A DNA stretch of 64,000 nucleotides, taken from positions 7,915,391 through 7,979,390 of the forward strand of contig CM067319.1 of the NCBI GenBank assembly GCA_034231615.1. Direction: 5' to 3'. This document shows positions 23,251 to 34,998 of the stretch, in pieces; positions within the stretch are counted from its first letter, which is position 1, and the number at the start of each line of letters is the position of its first letter. The notes beneath the pieces are model-generated. The model was not told where the DNA came from. It worked only from the letters and a program-made list of their open reading frames with translations, and made no database searches. The DNA is from Meghimatium bilineatum (Eukaryota; Mollusca; Gastropoda; Stylommatophora; Philomycidae). A program made the translations under genes and the position numbers.

Positions 23251-23690
23251 TATATAGATAACGAGACACAAGTTATGGAGAGTGATGCTAGTGGCCACGT
23301 TCTAAATGGGAAACATAGAATGCAAATCATGCCTGCGATATCTGTGGTTTCATGAGCACATACATATTATAATTAAAAAGAGATGTGTTCTTGAAAATTG
23401 GTTTGAGACTGAAAATGTCGAAGTTGGAAATTGGCACAGTTTTGTGGCTGGTCATTCGGGTGCACGGGACATGCAAGAGGAGACAGACAAGCGAGTTCTA
23501 CCATTGTGTCGAGTTGTAGAGCAATGTACCGTGGTGTGTCGTACTCGACTCCTTACGAGAAATAGCACGGGAAACAAAATGAATGAAGGTGTTGATTTTT
23601 TTCCAAGTCCAGAATAAAAGAACTGAGCAGGAAATGAAGATTTGCCAACATATTTGTTCTAACTTCGAAGAATGTTTGTCAACGAACAGA
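23251..23690. other. No recognisable feature
   Basis: Single-copy-looking sequence; ORFs of 103 and 70 codons overlap on opposite strands and resemble nothing I know. Confidence 0.4.
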
Positions 23691-23693
23691 GAA

Positions 23694-24104
23694 CTATACT
23701 TTTCACTCATCGTGTAATTGCGAGGTCAACCAACAGAGAGCTGGACTTTTCACTCATCGTGTAATTGCGAGGTCAACCAACAGAGAGCTGGACTTTTCAC
23801 TCATCGTGTAATTGCGAGGTCAACCAACAGAGAACTGGACTTTTCACTCATCGTGTAATTGCGAGGTCAACCAACAGATCTGGACTTTTCACTCATCGTG
23901 TAATTGCGAGGTCAACCAACAGAGAACTGGATTTTTCACTCATCGTGTAATTGCGAGGTCAACCAACAGAGAACTGGACTTTTCACTCATCGCGTAATTG
24001 CGAGGTCAACCAACAGAGAACTGTACTTTTCACTCATCGTGTAATTGCGAGGTCAACAAACAGAGAACTGGACTTTTCATTCATTGTGTAATTGCGAGGA
24101 TCTA
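23694..24104 (+). repeat. 47-bp minisatellite
   Basis: Nearly nine copies containing ACTCATCGTGTAATTGCGAG and CAACCAACAGAGA. One copy (around 23870-23882) has a short deletion. Confidence 0.94.
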
Positions 24105-24160
24105 CAAAATCCCTCTCTGCAACTCCTTAACGGGAAATAAGCAGTATTTGACATTGTAAT
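24105..24160 (+). mobile_element. S-D 3' remnant
   Basis: CTCTCTGCAACTCCTTAACG and GGAAATAAGCAGTA match the S-D 3' end at 8262-8292. It abuts the 47-bp array. Confidence 0.5.
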
Positions 24161-24239
24161 TGCGAACATACTCATATGAGATCGAAGCAGCTAGGGACTG
24201 TGTGCTATGATGATGAACTGACGACAAACACGTTTTCTC

Positions 24240-24400
24240 TCCCCCTTACCGACCTTGTTCTGCGTTCTCTAATTTCTGAACCATGTTCTTACATGTCTTC
24301 CTCTTTCTCGACCATACATTTTCCTCTCTGTTGACCATCCACCTTCCTCTCTTCCTGACCATCCACTTTCCTCTTTCTTGGCAATCCATCACCGTATTTG
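24240..24400 (+). repeat. Imperfect pyrimidine-rich minisatellite, part 1
   Basis: Units of about 24 bp around TTCTTGACCATCCACTTTCC. Confidence 0.7.
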
Positions 24401-24544
24401 GCGCTGAAGGATCATTGATGCGTAACATTCTTGTTTACAATTTGTGTTAGAAACATTCATTCTTCTATTTCAGCTGTAATTATCCACCACTCACATCCGA
24501 ATAAAAACATTGTTATTATGAAATATTTATATACGTTGATTAAA

Positions 24545-24770
24545 ATAAGTGTCAAAGTTCAAATAGTTATTAATCATCATTTCTGAGAATAGTAAACTCA
24601 ATAGATATATCGAAACAACAAGGCAGAAACTCAATGTTGTGACTTACCAGCCGGTGCTTATACTCAAACACGCATCAATCTGCATGGCAACACAATGACA
24701 ATTGATCAACAATATTTGTATACTATCTCTGTGTTACCAGTGTCAAACAAGGCCCCTTGTAAAAAACACT
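24545..24770 (+). pseudogene. L-B LINE fragment
   Basis: Composite frames: IISENSKLNRYIETTRQKLN, VVTYQPVLILKHAS and INNICILSLCYQCQTRPLVK, equivalent to the L-B segments at 26.25 and 27.87 kb. It is interrupted on the right by the pyrimidine-rich array. Confidence 0.6.
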
Positions 24771-25215
24771 TTCTTGGCCATTCATTTTCCTCTACGTTTA
24801 CCATACATCTTCCTCCTTGTTTCTCTTCTATCTTTCCTCTTTCCTCACAATCCATCTTCCTTCTTTCTTGACCCTACATCTTCATCTTTTTTCACCATCC
24901 ATCATCTTCTTTTTTTGACCATCCAACATCCTCCTTCTTGACCAATCACTTTCTTTCTTCTTGACCATCCATCTTCCTCGTTGTTGACAACCGATCTTTT
25001 TTTTTCTTTGTTGGCCCTTCATCTTTCTACTTTCCTGGTCATTCATCTTCTTTTTTTCTTTTTGACCATTCAAATTTCTCTTTCTTGGTCATTCATCTTA
25101 GTCTTTATCGGCCTTTTTTATTGGTCATCAATCTTCCTCCATCTTGGCCATCCACCTTCGTCTTTCTTGGTCATCTTCCTCTTCTGTTGCCATCAATCTT
25201 CCTCTCTGCTAGTCA
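24765..25215 (+). repeat. Imperfect pyrimidine-rich minisatellite, part 2
   Basis: The same ~24-bp theme as 24240-24400 (TTCTTGACCATCCATCTTCC), diverged. Confidence 0.75.
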
Positions 25216-25632
25216 TCCATAAATATATAGTATACAGTAGAGATAAATATACAGTATACAGTAGAGATAAATATACAGTAGAGATAAATATACAGTAGAG
25301 ATAAATATACAGTAGAGATAAATATACAATAGAGATAAATATGCAGTAGAGATAAATATACAGTAGAGATAAATATACAGTAGAGATACATATACAGTAG
25401 ACAGTAGAGATAAATATACAGTAGAGATAAATATACAGTAGAGATAAATATACAGTAGACAGTAGAGATAAATATACAGTAGACAGTAGAGATAAATATA
25501 CAGTAGAGATAAATATACAATAGAGATAAATATGCAGTAGAGATAAATATACAGTAGAGATAAATATACAATAGAGATAAATATACAGTAGAGATAAATA
25601 TACAGTAGAGATAAATATACAGTATACAGTAG
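25216..25632 (+). repeat. 17-bp minisatellite
   Basis: About 24 copies of CAGTAGAGATAAATATA, with inserted CAGTATA or CAGTAGA steps. It runs directly into the L-B reading AFDRVD. Confidence 0.95.
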
Positions 25633-26605
25633 CCTTCGACAGAGTAGACTGACAACAACTATGAAAAATACTATCACAATATCGATCTTCACAACACATA
25701 ATCGACGTGAACAGGAGTAGTTACACAGGTAGTAGTTACACAGGTAGTAGTTACACTGGTAGTAGTTACACAGGTGGAAGTTACACAGGTAGTAGTACAC
25801 AGGTAGTAGTTACACAGATAGTAGTTACACAGGTAGTAGTTACACAGGTAGTAGTTACACAGGTAGGCAATGTGTAATTAGAACGAGTTCAGGGCTTGCA
25901 AACAAATTCCACATACATTCTGGAGTGTGACAAGGATGTGTTCTATCTCTATTGCTAATAATTTCATATATCCATTGTATATGTAAAATTTCCACACCAG
26001 TGGGGAAAAAACTTTAATAACCTCCTCTCCGAATTTGTTTTTGCAGACTATCATACAATAATATCAACATCAGAAGAACAACTACAATAACATATAAATA
26101 GATTCCACACAACATATGGGGACTTTAACATGAAGATAAACACAGAAGAAAAAAACAAGTTAATGTCAATAGCAAAAACAGAAAGAAACAACACTATTCT
26201 AATCGATGACCAACAACTAATATAGGTGACAGAATTCACTTATCTTCGAAGCATTATATCATCAAATGGAGAAAAAAAACATGGAACTCCAACATGGGCG
26301 CAACATAACATACCACATCTTAGGACAGATGTCTCCTATTTTCAATAACAAACATGTAAACACGAACACCAAAACTGCACTATATAAAACAATCATCATA
26401 CTATCACTATGTTTCCAATGTCAAATGCGGACACTTATAACAAACGACAATAGAAAAGATAATGGACAAAAACCATAGGCAGACCATACAAAAGATGTAT
26501 CACAGAAATAAAAGAATCAACGAAAACAAACATGTATGAAGAACACAAACAGGCAATCTCCATAGAGCTATTCTACCCCTGAAGATGCAAGGCATAAAGG
26601 TGTAA
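25633..26605 (+). pseudogene. L-B LINE RT fragment
   Basis: AFDRVD at the start, then after a 15-bp tandem array GVxQGCVLS, FADYHTIIST (catalytic FADD region), NMKINTEEKNKLMSIAKTER, VTEFTYLRSIISSNGEKNME and ALYKTIIILSLCFQCQMRTL. Multiple frameshifts. It gives the RT order palm, then post-RT, as expected for L-B, but both edges are eaten by minisatellites. Confidence 0.7.
25705..25866 (+). repeat. 15-bp minisatellite within the L-B RT
   Basis: About ten copies of AGTAGTTACACAGGT, in frame-neutral 15-bp steps, one unit with GTGGAAG. Confidence 0.9.
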
Positions 26606-26609
26606 AACA

Positions 26610-27215
26610 CACAAAAAACGAGAAATGTTCAGTAGACATTAGAGAGAAATATTCAGTATGAAGTAGAGAAAAATATCCAGTATACAGAAGAGAAAAATAT
26701 CTAGTAGACAGTAGAAAGAAATATCTATTAGACAGTAGAGTGAAACATCCAGTCGACAGTAGAGAGAAATATCCATTAGACATTAAAGAGAAATATCCAT
26801 TAGACATTAGAGAGAAATATCCATTAGACAGTAGAGAGAAATATCCATTAGACAGTAAAGAGAAATATCCATTAGACAGTAGAGAGAAATATCCATTAGA
26901 CAGTAGAGAGAAATATCCATTATACAGTAGAGAGAAATATCCATTAGACAGTAAAGAGAAATATCCATTAGACAGTAGAGAGAAATATCCATTAGACAGT
27001 AGAGAGAAATATCCAGTATACCGTAGATAGAAATATCAAGTATACAGTAGAGATAAATATCCAGTAGACGGTAGAGAGAAATAACCATTTTACAGTAGAG
27101 AGAAATATCCATTAGACAGTTAATAGAAATATCCAGTAGACAGTAGAGATAAATATCCAGTAGACAGTTAAGAGAAACATCCATTAGACAGTAGAGAGAA
27201 ATATTGGGTATACGA
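26610..27215 (+). repeat. 24-bp minisatellite
   Basis: About 25 copies of GTAGAGAGAAATATCCATTA plus GACA. It shares the core CAGTAGAGA(T/G)AAATAT with the 17-bp array at 25216. Confidence 0.95.
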
Positions 27216-27517
27216 GCGAAAGAAATATTCAAACTCCACTCACAAATATCTGTCCAACAGCTCTGCAAGGAATATCTGGTCTCCATAAAGTCTTCTATCT
27301 TCATTAGATTTTCATGAGACAATATTCAAAATGATTTTAACCCAGGCACACTGACAAAATGACTTCCTATCATCTGTTATCAAGACGTTTCAGCAGATAA
27401 TGGACAGGGAGGAATGAGATGTCCCTTACCAGTGCCATTCCTTTACAGGTCTTTTGGGAATATGTCCTACCCGAGACGGACAAGAGCTGTCTTTTCAAAT
27501 ATTCATCCTGCCACGTC

Positions 27518-27558
<41 letters not shown>

Positions 27559-27595
27559 CGAAACATAATTCTCTAAATTACTGGAAAATCTTGGT
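27216..27595. other. Spacer with a (GA)n tract
   Basis: (GA)n at 27519-27553; otherwise nothing recognised. Confidence 0.5.
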
Positions 27596-27735
27596 GACAC
27601 TTGGCGACAGTAGTTTGCCATTGCTTTATCAACGGTCCGGAAGCAATAAATGCCTGTGGCGGGAATCGAACTAGGTACCTTGGCCGTCACAGACGGGCTC
27701 TGTACTTTTCCACCACAGATCCGGCAAATGATGAT
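27596..27735 (-). mobile_element. S-C tRNA-derived SINE
   Basis: Minus-strand copy with B box complement GGAATCGAACTAGG (about 27662-27675), GGTACCTTGGCCGTCACAG, and the head GATCTGTGGTGGAAAAGTAC on the minus strand. Confidence 0.75.
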
Positions 27736-27745
27736 ATTAGTACTC

Positions 27746-27748
<3 letters not shown>

Positions 27749-27782
<34 letters not shown>

Positions 27783-27790
27783 TAATAATA
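27749..27790 (+). repeat. (AAT)n microsatellite
   Basis: About 13 ATA/AAT repeats with one GAT interruption, next to the S-C head. Confidence 0.9.
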
Positions 27791-27849
27791 GTAGTACTAA
27801 AATTTAAAATACAGCCACCATGCGGAAAATGATATCAACTAGAGTATTT

Positions 27850-28525
27850 AAACATCCAAATAGTGAACACAGAAATAAAACAAGTAAATGAGTTCAAGTA
27901 CCTAGGAAATATCTTTACAGAAGACAGTCGACTCGATAGAAAGATAGAAACAAGATGTCAAAAGGCAAATTATGTGATATACTGGCGGTCACCTTTGCTA
28001 TTGCACCCAAAATATCAATATGGAAGTAAAGAAACAAATTATTAAGAGCACATATTTATACCATCACTATGCTGCCAATGCCAGACGTCGTAACTGACAT
28101 CTACACATAAGAGAAAGATCGAAACTTGCGAAATAAAATGTCCAAGGAAGGCTATTGGAGTCACCAGACTCAACAAAATGCGCATTGGGAACATCTGAAA
28201 GATAATAGGTATAACATCATGCATCAGATATATACAGAAACATCAGATAAAATGGTTTGGACATCTTATGAAGATGAACAATCAACTTCCCATAAGAGCT
28301 TATAACAAGATGGAATCAGGATACAGAGCCAAGGGCAGACCTAGGAAAAGATGAATAAGCAACATCAAAGCCATCATGAACAAACATGACTACACCTCAA
28401 CCAGAGCAACACACCTGACTCTGTAACACAGACTACATCTTCTTCACAGACCCCCTACGATCAACGGCAAGTGGGAAGTAGCTTCCCACACCACAACCAC
28501 CTGGGGATAGACAATAGACTAAAAA
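27850..28525 (+). pseudogene. L-B LINE 3' fragment
   Basis: QVNEFKYLGNIFTEDSRLDR, ETRCQKANYVIYWRSPLLLH, then frame-shifted MSKEGYWS-like and IKWFGHLMKM, and the 3' end CACCTGGGGATAGACAATAG at about 28500. One of the most readable L-B tails; stops at 28043 and later. Confidence 0.75.
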
Positions 28526-28602
28526 TAATAGCAATAATAGTAATATAATAAGAATAAGAATTATTGTTGTCCAAACTCAAGCGGATAGCAACACCAATGG
28601 TC

Positions 28603-29025
28603 CACACTTGCATTCCATCGTAGGTTAGGAGTTTCACACTTGCATTCTATCGTAGGTTGGGAGTTTCACACTTGCATTCTATCGTAGGTTAGGAGTTTCA
28701 TACTTGCATTCTATCGTAGGTTAGGAGTTTCATACTTGCATTCTATCGTAGGTTGGGAGTTTCACACTTGCATTCTATCGTAGGTTAGGAGTTTCACACT
28801 TGCATTCTATCGTAGGTTAGGAGTTTCACACTTGCATTCTATCGTAGGTTAGGAGTTTCACACTTGCATTCTATCGTAGGTTGGGAGTTTAACACTTGCA
28901 TTTTAGCGTAGGTTGGGAGTTTCACACTTGCATTTTAGCATAGTTTGGGAGTTTAACAATTGCATTTTAGCGTATGTTGGGAGTTTAATACTTGCATTTT
29001 AGCGTAGATTGGGAGCTAAATTGTT
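28603..29025 (+). repeat. 32-bp minisatellite
   Basis: About 13 copies with AGGAGTTTCACACTTGCATT and CTATCGTAGGTT. The later units drift to TTTTAGCGTAG. Confidence 0.95.
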
Positions 29026-29040
29026 GCTCCATCGTTTCCT

Positions 29041-29810
29041 AGCATATATGTCGTCTTCTACTCTCCTGGTATGCTACAGTGGGGTGGTGCTGTTCGTCCG
29101 TCGAAGTCGACGATGACCATTCAACTCAACTGGGATGATGATAAAGATGATGATGTCTGTGGTTTGCTATTAAGCAACTCTTGCCTTTTTTCTAGAGCGT
29201 TCTTGTTGCGCATCATTGTGTCTGAGGTTCTCTACAGCAGCAGCACCACACTTGATTCAGCGATGACGCTGGGATCTGTCACGTGCAAGATTCTCCCATG
29301 AATTTGTGTTTATTTTGAAGTAACACGTTGATGTTTTAAAAGTGTCTTTAAAATGCTTCTTATGTCCTCCTGCCGTGAGAGAGCCAGTCTGGAGTTCTCC
29401 ATATATCAACTTCTATGGTAGACGATGATCTTTCATGGGGACTATTTGTCATGCACAGTGTGTCTGCAGTTTCATCAACATTGTACGCAATCTTACAGAC
29501 TTGGATGTCATCAGTACTTCACTGCCTGGTATCTTATCCCGCCAATGGATGTTGAGTATCTTAAGAAGGTAGGTGGAAGTCATTTAGGATTCTATAGTGT
29601 CTGGCAATAACTGTCCATGTTTCACAGGCACATTTTCATGTTTCACAATGCTACAGTAGGGTGGTATATTCGCTGTAGTACTATACTTCTTTGGGTGCTC
29701 ACTTCTATGGCAGTGAGCTTCCTTCAGGTCTGGCAGTTTATTGTTTTCAAGGGTTGATAGGACAGATATTGCATCAGTAACAAACTCCACCTTCTGATAG
29801 TGGCTTGTGG
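29041..29810 (-). pseudogene. L-G LINE C-terminal fragment
   Basis: Minus-strand pieces in three frames: LRYSTSIGG/LKILNIHWRDKIPGSEVL, MKDHRLP, KLIYGELQTG, GGHKKHFKDTFK, ENLARDRS, KCGAAAVENLRHN and MVIVDFDGRTAPPHCS. This is the order seen in the better preserved L-G copy at 58.8-59.4 kb (LMGVRWRDRVPDTEIL, MPDKRLPKILFYGELCEG, GQKNRFKDHLK). Heavily decayed. Confidence 0.65.
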
Positions 29811-30029
29811 TTTTTCATTATTTCTGCAACGATGTTTAGAACATGTACTTCTGTAGAGAAGTTTGAGCAGAAAATTCGAGTTAATGAACATGTGGAATAA
29901 GACAAGGGATAATGTCAGATCAACGAGCAGGGCATATCTTGGAGAAGGGCTTTCTTATGTATTCATGTTTATGTTGTGAATGTCATCATTGTAGCTCTTC
30001 AGGACAGACTGCGATAACAATTATTTTTG

Positions 30030-30195
30030 TGTGAATTCGTTCTCAAACTCCCATTTGAGATCTCATGTAACAGGACAATGATCACATTATATTCCGAAAA
30101 TGACGTAGTCCAGAGAGCGGAAATGTGTTGTCTTTCCGCTTTCTTTATGCCAATGGTTTGACATATCCAACTTCGGCGTGTATTTGTTTTGTTTG
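30030..30195 (-). mobile_element. S-A fragment
   Basis: TTCGTTCTCAAACTCCC, GACGTAGTCCAGAGAGCGG and AAATGTGTTGTC, then GACATATCCAACTTCGGC. Confidence 0.65.
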
Positions 30196-30236
30196 TTTAA
30201 TGACTATGAGCGATGAAGGAGTATTTTGTAACCAAC

Positions 30237-30325
30237 TACAGACAACAGAATCACATCGTTATAACTACAGACAACAGAATCACATCGTTATAACTACAGA
30301 CAACAGAATCACATCGTTATAACTA
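30237..30325 (+). repeat. 29-bp tandem repeat
   Basis: Three copies containing CTACAGACAACAGAATCACA. Confidence 0.9.
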
Positions 30326-30329
30326 CATA

Positions 30330-32440
30330 CTAGGGAATGTCCATACCTAGACAAAAAGTCTGTGACGGCGCGCGAGGCGGAGGAATCCAAATGGATTAAC
30401 GGCTTAAACGGCGATACAGCAAAGTGTGTGGCGCACAAGAGGCAAGTTCTGGGCATAAGAATGAATATTGGCTGGCCACCGTGGAAAATACTGGGACCTT
30501 ACCACGTACACCCCAAATCCAAGAAACGGATCAACAACACCTAACGATAAGGAAACAACATATTAGAATAGGAACATGGAATTTAGAACACTACACCAGT
30601 CAGGGAAGCTAGAAAATTTAATATTAGAGGCAGAAGCAATATAGGTAGATATTCTAGGAATAGCAGAGAAGTTGGAAAGATGATGGGTACACGAGAAAAG
30701 AAAATTTTAGTTTTATACATTCAGGAGTAGATTACCATGAACGAGGGGTAGAAATACAGATCAAGAAAGAAATAGAAAAATATATCAGTGGGTACTGGAC
30801 ATATAATGACAGAATGATGATGCTAAAGATCAGAGCAAAACTGTTTGATCTAGCCATTATACAAACATATGCATCAACTACAGATTACACTGAAGATAAA
30901 ATAGAACATTACTACGACAAGACCTACAACAACTACTCAAACCATTAAAATCAATAGACATTTTAATAGTCATTGGAGACATGAATGCAAAATAGGGAAA
31001 GGAAGACACAAGAACATTGTAGGGCAATTTGGACTAGGTATACGAAATGACAGAGGAGAAAGACTTATACAGTTCTATGATGAGAACATTATGACCATAT
31101 GTAATTTATTCTTTGAGCATGAAAATAGAAGACTATATACATGGAAAAGTCCTGGAGACAGAAAGAGGAACCAAATAGATTATATTATGATCAATAACAG
31201 ATTTAGAAATAGTGTCAAGAACACTAAAACATATTCAAGAGAAAATGTCAACTCTGACCATAAACCAGTGCTGTGCAAAATACATGTCAAAACTTAAAAC
31301 GATAAAACATAGAAAGAGTTCAAGAACCACAGACAGAGGCATCAGCACTAAAACAACCAGACATACAACAAAACACCTTGTAGATGTAAGGAATAAATAT
31401 GAATATCTAATGATAGAATACAGAAGGGAAAATCCAGAAGAGAAAATAGACAATAAATGTGACAGCTTAAGGAAAAGTATTCAAACATCAAATGAAAAAT
31501 TACCAATAAGGAAAGTCAAGAACAAACAAACATGGGTGACAGATGAAATATTAGAGAAAATGTCAGAAAGAAAGAAAGCTAAAAATTCCACAAAATACTC
31601 AAGTATAGACAAGGAGATGCGTAACATGTGCAGATCAGCGAAAAAACAATGACTAGAAACAAAATGCAGTGAAATAGAGAAATGTCAATACAACAGAAGA
31701 CAAAATTAATGCATAAGGAGATAAGGGAGATCACAAATAAGATAATCCTATAAATGGGGGTGGCTGCATTAAAGATAAAAAAAGGAAAAATAATATTTGA
31801 TAAAATGGAAGTACTTACAAGATGGGAAGATTATGTGACAGAACTGTTTGACGACCAGTGGAACAAAAAACCAACAATACACAACAACGATGGACTAGCA
31901 ATACTGAAAGCAGAAGTAGAAAATGCAATAAAATCAATAATATGTGGAAAGGCTGCAGGCTACGACAACATAACAGCAGACATATTATAAACTCTAAATG
32001 ATTTTGGTGTAGATACTATCACAGAACTTTGCAATGACATATATTAAATAGGTAACTAAAGACCTAACATCATCAATATTCATACCAGTACCTAAGAAGC
32101 ACAGGGCTGTGGAATGTACAGAATATAGAACAATAAGTCTAATGAGTCATTTAAATAAAATACTCCTCAAGATAATACATGAAAGAATTAAGAACAGGAT
32201 AGACATGGAGATCGCTGAAGAAAAATTCGGTTTTAGGAAAAACAAAGGAACCAGAGAAGCAATACTAAGTATCCGACCAGTGGTAGATAAATATATAGAA
32301 AAAAAAATATTTATATTTGCTTCATAAACTACAGCAAGGTCTTTGACAGCGTCCAACATGGAAAATGAATCAAATGTCTTCAAGAAATAGGCATAGATGG
32401 AAAAGACATCAGACTGATTAGAAATATATATTGGGAACAA
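30330..32440 (+). pseudogene. L-A LINE, APE endonuclease and RT
   Basis: The longest L-A copy. After a possible 5' UTR the frames give an APE-type endonuclease: IRIGTWNLEHYT at the start, VIGDMNAK, then GDRKRNQIDYIMINN and NSDHKPVLCKIH, the metal and phosphate binding signatures of the exonuclease-endonuclease-phosphatase fold. A basic linker (31212-31652) follows, then RT: WEDYVTELFDDQWNKKPTI, KSIICGKAAGYDNITADIL, ECTEYRTISLMSHLNKILLK and KFGFRKNKGTREAILS. Proteins of this type are often database-labelled craniofacial development protein 2-like; that label reflects the endonuclease domain. Stops and shifts throughout; cut at 32440 by a 197-bp insert. Confidence 0.85.
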
Positions 32441-32637
32441 ATATATATATCGTATTTTAATGTTTTGTTTGTGTCTTGATAAAGACCTTTTGGTTGAAAC
32501 GTTTAATGTGATTTGTGTATTGTAATTTTTATGATTTCTTGTGTGCTCATCATTGCCCATCATTACCCACTAGTTTTAGATATAGTCTGTCGTGTCCCAT
32601 TGAGACGAAATATAAACCTGTATTTTACGTAAGTCTA
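32441..32637 (+). mobile_element. 197-bp insert with Penelope-like motif
   Basis: Flanked by an exact 11-bp duplication ATTGGGAACAA (32430-32440 and 32638-32648) within L-A, so it is a complete insertion. It starts with (AT)n and contains CTTGATAAAGACCTTTTGG followed by TTGAAACGTT, a pattern reminiscent of the conserved end region and degenerate hammerhead core of Penelope-like elements. Strand is assigned from that motif. No ORF. Confidence 0.65.
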
Positions 32638-32880
32638 ATTGGGAACAATCGGCATCAATAAGGTGTGAAAACAGCTACTCACCATATATAGAAATAGAAA
32701 GAGGTGTAACACAAGAATGTATTACATCACCCAACCTATTTAATATCTACACAGAGAATATCTTTAAAAATATAGAAGAAATGGCCAGGACTCAAGATCA
32801 ATGGGAAAATAATAAACAACCAGAGGTATGCAGATGACAATGTTCTTTCAGCAGAATGTGAAAATGAACTTATAGCAGAG
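32638..32880 (+). pseudogene. L-A LINE, RT continued
   Basis: The reading resumes (ENIFKNIEE region and MQMTMFF-type frame around the catalytic box) and dissolves into the 33-bp array at about 32868. The matching segment of the 11-kb copy is at 11650-11780. Confidence 0.7.
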
Positions 32881-33285
32881 TAATAGTCCTACTTTATTTC
32901 CCTTATAGCAGAGTAATAGTCCTACTTTATCTAACATATAACAGAGTAATAGTCCTACTTTATTTCCCTTATAGCAGAGTAATAGTCCTACTTTATCTAA
33001 CTTATAACAGAGTAATAGTCCTACTTTATCTAACTTATAGCAGAGCAATAGTCCTAATTATCTAACTTATAACAGAGCAATAGTCCTACTTTATTTCCCT
33101 TATAGCAGAGTAATAGTCCTACTTTATTTCCCTTATATCAGAGTAATAGTCCTACTTTATTTCCCTTATATCAGAGTAATAGTTCTACTTTATTTCCATT
33201 ATATCAGAGCAATAGTCCTACTTTATTTCCCTTATATCAGAGTAATAGTTCTACTTTATTTCCCTTATATCAGAGTAATTATCCT
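32868..33285 (+). repeat. 33-bp minisatellite
   Basis: About 12.5 copies of a unit with CAGAGTAATAGTCCTACTTT; the tail alternates between ATTTCCCTTATAG/T and ATCTAACTTATAA. Confidence 0.95.
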
Positions 33286-33385
33286 ACTGAATTCTCAGCA
33301 GAATAGAAATGCGTTGTATCGCCATTTTGAACCAATGTTCTGATACATCCGTCTTCTGTAGCGTCTGCTATATTCGGCGCTGAAG
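33286..33385 (-). mobile_element. S-A fragment
   Basis: ATTCTCAGCAGAATAGAAATGCGTTGTATCGCC and GATACATCCGTCTTC fit the central S-A block. Confidence 0.5.
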
Positions 33386-34214
33386 AAACAGAACAATATG
33401 TCTCTTTCCGGGATCAAAAAACCTCAGCTTACCTGTTCTAATGTTGTTTAGGAGTCGGCCTTCTTCCACAGTTAATGTTCTTATCACTTTGTTGTTGTTG
33501 TTTTTTTCTTTGTCCATGATATTCTCAATATCCTTATTTTGAAATATCTTTGAAATATCTTTGAAATATCTCGATTCAAAGAAAGAAATGTTTTTTTTCC
33601 ACTACCTATTAAGTGTCCATATTTCTAAGCATACATTGCTACTGGGGAAAATTCTTAACTGTGATAAGACATAATTTAGCTTTGTTTTTGGTGCCTTGCC
33701 AAATATTTTTCATATGTGTTGATAGCCTTGTTATATTCAGTACCTATATATTTTTCCATCTTGGTAAAAGCAATGATCGACACAGCTTTCCAAAATTTTT
33801 CAGTACATTATTAAACTGTGGAAAATTAAAATCAATACACATAAAACCACATTCATCAATGTATCTTGAAGTCACAACACAGTATACAGATTTATCTCCA
33901 TCAAAATAAATTGGAAAATATTAACAAACTAGGAGTCTCATATCTGTCTAGGATTAAACTACTCAGACAAATGGAATTCAAAGAATACATTTACAGTCTT
34001 CGAGAAAAGTATGCAGGCGCCTAAATCTCATCAAACAGCAGACTATTAGAAGCTTCGGATCCGGAAGTGATTCCGGATAAAAAAAATCTTTCCAGGAAAA
34101 CTTTATCTTGGTCATGGTGGTTGGGGAAAGGGGGGAGGGTTATATGATGTATGGTAACCTACACCTTCAGGTTATTGGTCGTAACTATAACCTCTATTCG
34201 TGAATCGTGTGTAC
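33386..34214. other. No recognisable feature
   Basis: AT-rich; short TTG and TTTT runs; a G-rich run at 34122-34139. No coding signal. Confidence 0.45.
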
Positions 34215-34215
34215 A

Positions 34216-34925
34216 GCTAATATAAATAAATTCAAGTAGGAAGGATGAAGATAACTGAACATGATTCTGACGGGAATTGAACCAGGTTCTTTTTAGCAGC
34301 ACCGAATCGTCTCGCAACTCAAATAAACAGGTTTTCCGTATTTGACCAACCACATCACCAAAAACCAAACAAAAAACAACAACAACAAAATCTCTTGAAG
34401 ACATTCAACCTGTGTACTCAAATACTGAGAACAGACCAATCGAGACAAGGACTATTACAACAACGAACATCCCGTACAAGTTTTAAAGTATCCTCAGGAA
34501 CACAAACACAGAACATGCATATTCGTACACAAGGACCTAAAGGTCTTCTTGTAAACATAAATAACATAGAGACAGTACAATTTTGCTTCAAATACTAGCA
34601 TATACAAATTAATTCAAGTAGGAAGCATGAAGATAAATGAACAAAATTCTTACAGCTGACGGGAATTGAACCAGGTCCGTTCTAGCAGCATCGAATCGCC
34701 TTGCAACTTAAGTATATTTTACTGGATGTTCGTTGTTGTTGTAATAGTCCTTGTCTCGATTGGTCCGTTCTCAGTGACTTGAGTACATAGGTTGAATGTC
34801 TTGACGAGATCACATCTTTTTGGGAGGATGTGGTTGGTCAAGTACGAAAAACCTGTTTACTTGAGTTGCAAAACGATTCGGTGCCGCTAAAACGGTCCTG
34901 GTTCAATTCCCGTCAGAGGTGTAGA
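34216..34925. mobile_element. S-B cluster: tandem and inverted units
   Basis: A minus-strand unit (34216-about 34605) is followed 382 bp later by the 3' part of another minus-strand unit (34608-34718) and then by a plus-strand unit (34719-34925). The turn point is near TAAGTATATTTTACTGGATG. TGACGGGAATTGAACCAGG occurs on the plus strand twice (complement of the B-box region) and GGTTCAATTCCCGTCAG once in direct sense. Confidence 0.8.
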
Positions 34926-34998
34926 GCTAAGTTCTGAACTACTTTGTGCAAAGATGTCATCAACAGCTACAGACGTTGCTTGTTATTTTTCTCCTCAT

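Noticed and set aside
25193-25800. Three overlapping ORFs of 149-195 codons
   Set aside because: 17-bp minisatellite without stops in any frame.
26740-27322. ORFs on both strands over the 24-bp array
   Set aside because: Unit divisible by three gives perfect periodic peptides; composition artefact.
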